Below, one piece after another: positions 33,683 through 41,363 of a DNA stretch of 64,000 nucleotides. Positions within the stretch are counted from its first letter, which is position 1, and every line of letters begins with the position of its first letter. The DNA lies in contig CM049308.1 of NCBI GenBank assembly GCA_026874595.1, positions 44,339,327 to 44,403,326 of the forward strand. Reading direction: 5' to 3'. A model generated the notes under the pieces. It was not told the origin of the DNA. It made no database searches and saw only the letters and a list, made by a program, of their open reading frames with translations. Source of the stretch: Sipunculus nudus (taxonomy: Eukaryota; Annelida; Sipuncula; Golfingiida; Sipunculidae). A program made the translations under genes and the position numbers.

Positions 33683-35509
33683 AGTACAAGAAAGTGAAAA
33701 AAATCAGATTTGGTGATGAAACTGTTTTATGAAAGAGAAAAAGTATCTCCGGCTGACAAAGAGGTGTTGCTTTTTCATTTCAAATTGGGTGTGTATTCAT
33801 GGCACTATTTATCAGATATCATAGGGAAAATGCCAGAGCTGTACAAGTTTAGGGAAGACATGCAGCGTCAAATATGGTTGAATCAGAGTGAAATCAACGC
33901 AGCCAAATCAGCCTTGTTGCAGGTGGAGATGTATTTCAACAAATACTGTTTCGGGGATGATGCCAACCAGAATGATCCTTGGGCTCAGAAATACAAGAAA
34001 GTGAACGATTGGTTAGAAGAACTGTGGAAGTTCGAAAAGGAAGTGTATTGGTTTAATGGTTATCCAAAACCAGGATTTTGGCAAATGCCTGAAATACATG
34101 TGGAAAACCCAGGGTTGGAAGACTGGGAAAAAGAACACGAACGGGTAATAACGGAATTAAAAAAAGAACAGACAGCGGCAGATCGGTCAGACCATGGAAA
34201 AGCTGACAATAAAGAGATACCCATGAATGCAGGGGGCGGGGGAAGGTGGGACTGGTCGAACCTACGTAAAAATTTCACGGCCTACCACGAAAGCAAGCAA
34301 CGTATAAAAAGGATGAAGTTAGTGGAACAAAAGCAATTTTTGGAAAACGTGATCCGTGATTTTAAAGAAACACCAGAATGACGTGAAGCACATGAAAAGT
34401 ACAGGCAAAAATTGTCTACTTGGTACAGTGTGGGAGCGAGCATACCAGCTGATTTGATGCCCAATTTAGAAGGCTTAGAAACCCCGGTGAACAACTGGAA
34501 GATTCATCACTGGTCCCTACAAGTGTTTGTGGAAATAGATTTAGGATGTTTGAATTTTTCTCAGAAGGAATACGTCTCGTACATGAACGCTATCATTAAA
34601 AGAATTTACGGGCAGGGATTTTGTGCGGGAGCCAACCCAAAAATTGAAGTCAATAAGACTGAAGGTACCCACCCAGTCCATGGGACAGATTTTGAACTAA
34701 GTTTCAAGTACGACAAAGAAACACAGTATTTGTGCTGTTGTATGGAATTTCTAAGGGAAACCTGGACATCAAACAAGGACCATTTCAGCAAATATGTGTA
34801 TGGGCTATATTTCAGCCCGGGGGTTTTGTCACCATTCGGTATCACTCGAGGGGTTACCTTGTATTTCCCATTAACGCATTTCAAAAAGAACCACCCACTG
34901 TTCAAATACGGGACTTCGCAGACGTATTGTAATTTTGTGTCACCGTCTGAAAGCAAAAACCCTTTAATACCTGGCCAAAAGAATATTTTGGGGAAAGTGG
35001 TGCTACAGGAAGACAAACAATGGGGTGAGGGCGCACCAGACATTTTGGAAAAACATTTCAAACGTATGACTATGCTCTACTGCTTCAAATTTGTAGATTA
35101 CATATCAGACAATCGTACGTTTTTACTTTCCTGTATTTTAATTACACCGTCATACATTTGGGGACGGGAAAACGGTAACGAAGCCCGTTGGGACATGTAC
35201 CCGTTATTGGTATGGCCTTCTTCGGCGAAAGGTCATTATGAACCAAAAAATTTAAAATTTTTTCCGTTGCATAGCACAGCAGAAACCAGTCTGGTGATTT
35301 TTAAATTGCAGGACATGGAAACAGAACAACCTCTCTTATTGGATTCCGGGTCGGTGGTTATAGGGTTGGTGTTCAAGTACAACCCGATGCCACACAGAAG
35401 CGTGTTTTACCGTCCAATCACATATCCGCATGATTGGAAAGAAGGTGCTGATTGGTCCGAAATTTTACAATCTGAAACAGAGATGAACTCCATGGCCACA
35501 TTTTCTTAA
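33679..35509 (+). pseudogene. Unknown ~610-codon protein split by a TGA and a frameshift
   Basis: ATG 33679 overlaps the previous stop (ATGA). The first ~12 codons are in another frame, changing at an A-run near 33697-33703. The frame is then open to TGA 34379-34381, and the very same frame resumes immediately (REAHEKYRQKLSTWYS) and stays open to 35509. So the two open frames of 223 and 365 codons are probably one gene with a nonsense codon, or a readthrough site. The N-part is helical and charged. The C-part looks globular and beta-rich (WSLQVFVEIDLG, RGVTLYFPLTHF, SVVIGLVFKYNPMP) and could be a minor capsid protein, but I see no diagnostic motif. Confidence 0.55.
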
Positions 35510-35524
35510 TGTGCGCCTGTGTAT

Positions 35525-35553
35525 ATAGGGGAGGTATATAAAGTATATAAAGC
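35525..35553 (+). promoter_or_regulatory. Tandem TATA boxes
   Basis: GTATATAG, GTATATAAAG (35534-35543) and TATATAAAGC (about 35544-35553) in a row, 44-54 bases before the ATG at 35588. Confidence 0.6.
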
Positions 35554-35587
35554 GGTGCGTGTTTGTCAGAAACGTCAAAAAACAAAT

Positions 35588-35851
35588 ATGGACCTGACAT
35601 CCCAAGCAGACCAGTTTTGTCCCCTGTACGGGGGAGATAAAGCCTTAAGTAAAAAAGCAGTGAATTTCGCTTGCAACCTGCTGTATAATTGGATGAAAGG
35701 GAACGTACCGCTACGGAAGTCAGAGCTGGACCAATTGTATAAATACGGGGTAGAGGGTTTGGTTTCCCCAGATGTCGATTATGCGCAGCGGAAATCCTTT
35801 TTGAACAAAACGCCAAACGGTCGGAAAATACGCGACGTACTCTCCAAATAA
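35588..35851 (+). CDS. Small 87-codon protein, unknown
   Basis: Intact, from ATG 35588, placed by the TATA boxes upstream. It is soluble and helical (NFACNLLYNWMKGN, KSELDQLYKYGVEG), with a basic C-terminus (NKTPNGRKIRDVLSK). No family is recognised. The next ATG follows two bases after its stop. Confidence 0.55.
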   Translation: MDLTSQADQFCPLYGGDKALSKKAVNFACNLLYNWMKGNVPLRKSELDQLYKYGVEGLVSPDVDYAQRKSFLNKTPNGRKIRDVLSK

Positions 35852-35853
35852 TT

Positions 35854-36104
35854 ATGCAGAAACTGGTGTACAAAACCAGCGGTAACGACATCAAACGTTT
35901 CGAAACCCCTTTCAACCAAACAAAAAGCGAAAAAGAGAGACCATCCGGAAGACGAGTTTTACGAAACACCACCTCCGGGGAGGTACGAACGCCTCCCGTC
36001 AGAAGAACAGTACCTGGAGGAAACGGGGCATTACCCATACGGAGAACCAGTTCCGGAAAGGAAACAAAAGGTCAGCAAAAACAAAGTCGGTACTTCCCGC
36101 TTGG
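35854..36104 (+). pseudogene. Remnant of an unknown gene fused to the integrase fragment
   Basis: ATG 35854 starts a short basic stretch (MQKLVYKTSGNDIKRFETPF). Coding character then continues in another frame with an acidic, Tyr/Pro-rich part (EDEFYETPPPGRYERLPSEE, about 35945-36020) and a Lys-rich end (about 36060-36095). At about 36105 integrase-like sequence begins directly. The 3' part of this gene and the 5' half of the integrase appear to have been lost together. Confidence 0.45.
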
Positions 36105-36838
36105 GCAGTGCCACTAAAAGACAAGACAGGTTCACAAGTGGCTTCGGCATTCAAATCGGTATTTGAAAAAGGGCGTTTACCTAAAAACTGCAAACGGACG
36201 AAGGGTTAGAATTCCGCAACAAATATGTACGAGAGCTTTAAGAAAGAAAGGACATCACATGGTTTGCAACCAAAAACAGGGACGTTAAAGCAAGTTTAGT
36301 GGAAAGGTTCAACCGGACCCTGAAAAAAAGGCTGTTTGCGGCTATGAATGACAATAATACGTATAGGTGGTTGGAAGACTTGCCTGAAGCTTTGGAACAG
36401 TACAACAGTCGACCGCACACAGCCCATGGGTTAGCCCCTCGCGAAGTGACCCCGAGTAACCAGTCCGTTGTGTGGCGCAGGCTTTATGGGCACCCATCAA
36501 AACTGCACCGGGAAAATATACGCGACAACAGTATCCCAGTAGGGTCCCGTGTCGTTCTGAGCAGCGCTAAAAAAAGTTCATTTGCAGAGCGGGGTTATGT
36601 ACCGCGTTGGACGGAAGAAACATTCCTTGTGAAACGGGTATACCCTGAAGTGGGAGGAGCTGACGTTTACGAGTTGGAAGACATGGAGGGTGAGAGTATA
36701 AAATGCCGCTTTTACAAGGAAGAACTACAACGCGTGACATTACCGAGACCGCCTAAAGCAGAAGAGCGTGTGGTTCAAAGGAAGAAAGGATGGAAACTTG
36801 TACAATGGCGAGGCCACCCGGAAAAATTCAACCAGTGA
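36105..36838 (+). pseudogene. Retroviral-type integrase, N-terminally truncated
   Basis: A Polinton-type DDE integrase lacking its N-terminal zinc domain and the first catalytic Asp. Legible parts: the core strand with PLKDKTGSQVASAFKSVFEK (from 36105), the second catalytic Asp region (CTGCAAACGGACGAAGGG, about 36188, in another frame), the catalytic Glu in SLVERFNRTLKKRL (about 36293), then YNSRPHTAHGLAPREVTP and a C-terminal SH3-like part with VGSRVVLSS and YVPRWTEETFLVKRVYPE. A stop lies near 36237. The open frame from 36299 to 36838 covers the C-terminal 179 codons. The intact family inserts the viral genome into host chromosomes; this copy cannot. Confidence 0.85.
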
Positions 36839-36857
36839 GACGGCTGAAAAGAAAGAA

Positions 36858-37097
36858 ATGAAAACATGCATGCAAACATGCAAGCGAAGTTTAGTTTTGT
36901 TTGTGGCGCAATTAGTCGTGATCGGGCTACTGGTGGTGACATCGTTAACCATGTTAGTGTGGAAGGTATCGGCAGTAGAGGATAAGGCCTACTGGACAGG
37001 TTTGCTTTCGGCGTCAGTGGGATACCTGATGCCGACCCCAAAACTTAAACGTATAAAAAGACAGCGTGGAGAGATTATCAACCAGAGCGGGTATTAG
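36858..37097 (+). CDS. Small membrane protein, 79 codons
   Basis: Start at ATG 36858, 20 bases after the integrase stop. An N-terminal Cys/Lys stretch is followed by a strong membrane segment (SLVLFVAQLVVIGLLVVTSL, residues about 10-34), a second weaker hydrophobic part (YWTGLLSASVGYLM) and a basic tail (KLKRIKRQRG). No family is recognised; small one- or two-span membrane proteins are common in this virus group. Confidence 0.55.
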   Translation: MKTCMQTCKRSLVLFVAQLVVIGLLVVTSLTMLVWKVSAVEDKAYWTGLLSASVGYLMPTPKLKRIKRQRGEIINQSGY

Positions 37098-37118
37098 CGT
37101 AGACAAAAAATTAAAACC

Positions 37119-37712
37119 ATGCGAGCAAAAGGAGCTAACACAACCGGGTTTGGGATGCGCAGCAGTAAAGGCAAAGCGGGTTTGTTGTGGTCAGTGAGCA
37201 TGGGCCGCGGACCAGAAATCCCCAACCCTGTTCAAAGTTTCACTTCACCGGAAGTTTTACCCACTGAAGGAAAAGCGGGCCCTGTGCCTCTTGTACCGGA
37301 AGATAAACTATTCTCTCCGGGGTATAGAGTGAAAATGCCCCAAACAGATTTTATCCGGTCGGGTGTGGGTCCCCCGACAGAAAACCAAATCAAGGACGCT
37401 ATGATATTTGAAGAATTTAAAAAAGCGGCTTTGGCCCCCCACGCTACCTATTTACCTTACGAGGAACGTTTCCAGTTGCCGTTCAAACAAGAGAAAGAAG
37501 AGTCCCCTTACGGGTCAGCAGCATACCCAGCTGAAATGTTCGGGGCCAATTCCTTTTACATGGAGGACGGGGTTAGCGGGGTTAACGAAATACCGTATGA
37601 ATACGTGGAAGAAACCGGGCCACCGGTGAAGAAAAAAAGCAGGAGCCATAGCGGGACACCCAGCAGTCAAGAGTTCCCTTTCAAACGCAAACGGGTGAAA
37701 CTCTATTATTAA
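37119..37712 (+). CDS. Unknown 197-codon protein, Pro/Gly-rich
   Basis: Intact. ATG 37119 follows a TATA-like TATAAAAAG at 37052-37060. The N-part is glycine-rich and basic (TTGFGMRSSKGKAGLLWSVS), the middle proline-rich, and the C-terminus carries two basic clusters (PPVKKKSRSHSG; FKRKRVKLYY) that look like nuclear localisation signals. This resembles in style the capsid-cement/precursor proteins of adenovirus-like viruses, but there is no clear homology. Confidence 0.5.
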   Translation: MRAKGANTTGFGMRSSKGKAGLLWSVSMGRGPEIPNPVQSFTSPEVLPTEGKAGPVPLVPEDKLFSPGYRVKMPQTDFIRSGVGPPTENQIKDAMIFEEFKKAALAPHATYLPYEERFQLPFKQEKEESPYGSAAYPAEMFGANSFYMEDGVSGVNEIPYEYVEETGPPVKKKSRSHSGTPSSQEFPFKRKRVKLYY

Positions 37713-37740
37713 CCTTCAGTGACATACACGGTCAAAAACA

Positions 37741-37748
37741 TATAAAAG
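37741..37748 (+). promoter_or_regulatory. TATA box
   Basis: TATAAAAG, 35 bases before the ATG of the arginine-rich peptide at 37776. Confidence 0.55.
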
Positions 37749-37775
37749 GAACCTGGGTAAAAGATAAGTGAACAA

Positions 37776-37946
37776 ATGACACCTTGGCGGTTGACACTCA
37801 TATCACATTCGTTGGACGATGCCCGGTCGAAAATGAGAAAGAGAAGGAGAGCGAGGAGAGCGGCGGCCAGGAGCAGAGGTGGCAGCTATAAAAACCGACA
37901 GTTCATACACTTAGGTGGAAACAGGTACCCTCGCTGGTTCGGTTAA
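37776..37946 (+). CDS. Arginine-rich 56-codon core-like peptide
   Basis: ATG 37776 to TAA 37944-37946, too short for most gene callers. The centre is extremely basic (MRKRRRARRAAARSRGGSYK, residues 20-39), flanked by a short hydrophobic N-part and an aromatic C-terminus (NRYPRWFG). Size and composition recall the mu/pX-type DNA-condensing peptides of adenoviruses; that is an analogy, not a demonstrated homology. A TATA box 35 bases upstream and a separate gene 24 bases downstream support it. Confidence 0.55.
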   Translation: MTPWRLTLISHSLDDARSKMRKRRRARRAAARSRGGSYKNRQFIHLGGNRYPRWFG

Positions 37947-37970
37947 TAAAAAGAAAAACCGAAAGCAAAA

Positions 37971-38510
37971 ATGATGGAGAAGAGTAAAAAGTGCAAGCAG
38001 AAATTAAAAACCATGGAGAGAAAAGCGCGAGAAGCGCTGGTAAAGGCACGTAAAAAAATTAACCGTGAAGCTGTGGAATGTTTTGGACGTTCCAAGCCCA
38101 AACCACAATGGTTTTACGACATGATGCATCCTTTGGGAGCTATGGGAGGCGGCCGGATCAGGAAAGTAAGAAAACAGTACAACCCAGAACGTGAAATGTG
38201 GATGAGAAAATACGATACACGCCTCAGATCCATACCATACATGGATCCGCGTTTTGCCCGGCGTGGTGCGGCTGGCATCAGGAGACGGCGAGACGATCTA
38301 ACAGACCCATACTGGAACCCTGGAGACACATTGGTGGGTAGCGCTGATGAGAACGTAGGAGCTGCCGTGCCCACACCGTTGATAATGACTCCGCATATGG
38401 CATCTCCAGGTGTAACGACACGGAAAGTAAGCACCCCTAGCACTCCTGAAAGAACAATAGAGAGGACCGCGGAAGGCTATTACAGTGTTGGTCATCCAGA
38501 TATGGTATAA
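37971..38510 (+). CDS. Basic 179-codon protein, probable virion core
   Basis: Intact. The N-terminal 60 residues are Lys/Arg-rich and helical (KARKKINREAVECFGRSKPK). A Gly/Arg stretch (MGGGRIRKVRKQ) and RRGAAGIRRRRDD follow, then a Pro/Thr-rich tail. No family is recognised. With its basic neighbours it likely binds packaged DNA. Its stop TAA (38508-38510) lies inside the TATA box of the next gene. Confidence 0.55.
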   Translation: MMEKSKKCKQKLKTMERKAREALVKARKKINREAVECFGRSKPKPQWFYDMMHPLGAMGGGRIRKVRKQYNPEREMWMRKYDTRLRSIPYMDPRFARRGAAGIRRRRDDLTDPYWNPGDTLVGSADENVGAAVPTPLIMTPHMASPGVTTRKVSTPSTPERTIERTAEGYYSVGHPDMV

Positions 38511-38514
38511 AAAG
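38506..38514 (+). promoter_or_regulatory. TATA box overlapping a stop codon
   Basis: TATAAAAAG overlaps the TAA of the upstream basic gene and lies 48 bases before ATG 38554. Confidence 0.6.
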
Positions 38515-38553
38515 CCCCTGCACACCCGAGATAACCTGGAATAAAAAAAAAAC

Positions 38554-38775
38554 ATGGCACCGAAAAAGAAAAAAGATGAAGGTGACTTTGAAAAGAAGAA
38601 AACTGGAAGAAAAAGGAAAGACGACGCCGATCTCAAAGAACCGCGGCGAAAACCCATAGCCTCTGAAATAAAAAAAATAAAAGCAGAATTAAAAAATCCA
38701 CCAGCCAAAAAAATGGTCAGCATTTTGAAAAAGAACCTGGTCCCACCTAAAGCTCCACCGGGGAAAAAATGGTAG
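38554..38775 (+). CDS. Lysine-rich 73-codon histone-H1-like peptide
   Basis: Intact. About one third of residues are Lys or Arg (MAPKKKKDEGDFEKKKTGRK), with a Pro/Ala/Lys C-terminus (KAPPGKKW) like a linker-histone tail. Probably nuclear and DNA-binding; no specific family. Its end overlaps the ATG of the next gene at 38769. Confidence 0.55.
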   Translation: MAPKKKKDEGDFEKKKTGRKRKDDADLKEPRRKPIASEIKKIKAELKNPPAKKMVSILKKNLVPPKAPPGKKW

Positions 38776-40122
38776 AAAAAGATATGCGTACATTGGCCAC
38801 TGTCGCGCATCCGTCCCCGCCTTTGGATACACCGTATACGTTAGCAAATCCTACAGCGGTGTCACAACTGAAACCAGGTGCAGTGAAACACTCGGCAAAC
38901 GTAATTAATACCACAGATCAAAGTGAAGTGACCGATTTTCTGAACAGGATTACGACACCGGGAGAGAAAAGAAAAATCCTCAACTAGACTTTCGGCGACC
39001 CCTAAAGATCGCGCCTCCGACACCCGGGAGCCTTATTACAGTCGTCGCCTGTGACACCTAAATCCCAAGTTCCCATTTTGTTTGAAACGTTTTCACCAGG
39101 GAATAGAACACCCAAACCCACGTCTATGAAAGCATCCGTGCTGACGGCCAGTGTTTTAAGAGGCGACAGGCCCCCTTACTCACTTTCGCCCACAGCGGAT
39201 GAGGTACCTAAAAGGGGTGTCAGGATGAAACTGCCCTCGGAAACACCTAAAAGAGTTGAGCAAGTGAGACGGCGTTTGAAACTGGACAAATCAAAAAGGG
39301 ATTCTCCCAGCGGAAGCCAACCTCCGGCTACGCCAGGGCCTTCCGGAATCACGGAGAAAAAGCAGAAAGGAGGACCTTACATAAATACTAACCAGCCAGT
39401 GGTGCAAGTACAACAGCAGTCAATTGAGAATACGGGGGTCAGAGAAATCCAAATGCAGACAGACGAACCAGTCATGGGTACCATGGGGACACAAACTTTA
39501 GTACCGCAAAAAAGTGATTTCGGAATGCAAACCGCATCAGCGGTACAGCCCCCCGCGACAGAAACCGGAAATGTAGGCGTGCAAATCGGCGACGGATTAG
39601 GTGTCCCCCCTGCCTCAGCCTATGTCATGTCATGCGAAATCAAAGAGGCATACAGGAAGCACGGTGACGTTCTACGGCACATGGCAACGCGAACGGATAT
39701 GTTAGATAACGACAATTTCCGGCAGGAAATGTTTAAACAGAGCCCTGACGAAGTCATTACTTTGGTCTGTTTAGCACTAGCCATCGTGATTGAAACTTTC
39801 CACTGCATGCAGCAAGAAGCCACAAAAGACGCGATGGGTTTTTGGGCATATGTTTCTGAAAGGCGAAAACCCCACCGTACTTCATGTTGAACAGGGGGCT
39901 GGTACACAAAGTAAGGGCTCACACCATATTTACCGGAAGGGAACACATGCAACCCCTGGCGCAGTTCATGGTGAGGATGTTACAGTGGGAGGAACGGGAC
40001 CAAACGATTAACGTTGCACGGGAATGTTTGGAAAACCCGGCAGGGAAAATATGGTACATGCGAATGCTGTTGCAAACGGGTGAACAGTCACTAAAGAATT
40101 TGTTAGAAGTGGCAAAGATACA
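38769..40122 (+). pseudogene. Unknown disordered-plus-helical protein, frameshifted and 3'-truncated
   Basis: ATG 38769 overlaps the preceding stop. It is open to 38987, changes frame at an A-run near 38970, and returns to the first frame near 39045 (open 39051-39890). The N-terminal ~270 codons are Pro/Thr/Ser-rich with short Met/Gln repeats (IQMQTDEP, GTMGTQT, FGMQTAS). Then a helical globular part (EIKEAYRKHGDVLRHMATRT) begins. The frame changes again near 39850-39890 and continues to 40122 (FMVRMLQWEERDQTINVARE). There it runs straight into capsid sequence. No family is recognised; in layout it could be a scaffold or pVI-like protein (inference). Confidence 0.5.
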
Positions 40123-41255
40123 CCCGGTCATTTCAATGACCTACCTGCTTCACTCACTAGTAACAGTGATTATACCGCAACAACTGCCGATCAAAACAGC
40201 AAACACGACTTGGGTACTGATGATGGTGGAGGTAAAAGAAGTTACGCGAAAATCTCATTTGATAAAGAATCTGATTTCTACTTTACACACGTCATCCCTT
40301 CAGCGATTGGGGAAGTAGGGCTTACAGAGAAAGACAAATAAAAAAAAACTATACTGACGGCCTCACTGGGTAAAAATTATGGGGCTATGAACCGGTTCTT
40401 GCAATTTTTTTTCCAATGAACAATGCGACCTGCACAACACAACTCAGAAATGTCAAAAATCATTACTTTCAATGCACCCTTCCACACCGATTTCACCGGT
40501 CAGCAAAAACTACTACCAAACGGAGTAGATATTCAACTGCAGTTGGATTTTACGGGTTCCAAAGAATTTCCCATCATGCAGAAAGGAGGGGACAATAACC
40601 AGTTGAAAGTCATGGGCATGTACATTGACTTGCGTAAAGTCACACCGTCTGACAGATTCCAACATGCGGTGGAAGCTAATCTGGCCCGCAACATACCCAT
40701 ACGTTACCCTCTGAAACACGCTTTCTTACGCAAGTACGACCTACCGGTAAACGGCACCCAGGCCTCCCTGACCAACATGTTGCAGGGCCAGATGCCCAGG
40801 CGCATGGTGTTCGGCTTCGTGGAAAGCAAGGCTTACGCTGGAGACGAAACGAAAAACCCGTACGAGTTTAAAAACCTTGGCGTTAACCACGTTCACGTGT
40901 ACATGAACGGTTACCCCGTTCCGACCTACGCTTATGCACCGAAATGGACACAAGACTGGAAACGCGAATACATCGATACCCTAAACGGGATCAGCGTCGT
41001 GCGAGGGGTTTGGGCGTAGATATCTCTTACCAAGATTACCGCAATGGGTTTACGCTTTTTGCGGTAGATTTTTCACCCACACTGGCCAGTGACAAAAAGT
41101 ACACCCAAGACCCTACGATGGGTGTTTTAAGGATGGAACTGGGTTTTAAAGACGAATCAAGACTAAACAAGCAACACATCGTCGTCGTTTATTACGAAAT
41201 GGACGGTGAAGTGACCGTTGGGCAAACGCGAGAGGTGCTCAAATCCTACACTTGA
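40123..41255 (+). pseudogene. Major capsid protein paralogue 1 (MCP1), 5'-truncated
   Basis: Begins abruptly at a point equivalent to residue ~155 of MCP2 (HFNDLPA here, HFNDIPA there) without a start codon. It has VIPSAIGEVGL, then ILTASLGKNYGAMNRFLQFF in another frame (near 40350), then the C-terminal barrel: YPLKHAFLRKYDLPVNGTQ, LQGQMPRRMVFGFVESKAY, NPYEFKNLGVNHVHVYMNGY and VVYYEMDGEVTVGQTRE. Frame breaks lie near 40325, 40410-40425 and 41005. The family (annotated F54H12.2-like in animals, from memory) is the double-jelly-roll capsid of Polinton-related viruses. About three quarters of positions agree with MCP2 by eye. Confidence 0.7.
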
Positions 41256-41319
41256 AAAAGTTCTCCACGGGTAAATGAACACATAATGTATGTATATGTA
41301 GCTTGCGCCATGGCTAACA

Positions 41320-41328
41320 TATATAAAT
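41320..41328 (+). promoter_or_regulatory. TATA box of MCP2 (one per unit)
   Basis: TATATAAAT, 44 bases before the MCP2 ATG at 41364. The same box precedes MCP2 in units 2-6 at the same distance. Confidence 0.65.
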
Positions 41329-41363
41329 GTATGAAATTACTTTTAAAGTGATCAGTAGGAAAC

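Noticed and set aside
36105-36838. Integrase taken as evidence for an LTR retrovirus
   Set aside because: No gag, protease or reverse transcriptase is nearby. Neighbours are a packaging ATPase and family B polymerase, so it is the Polinton-type integrase.
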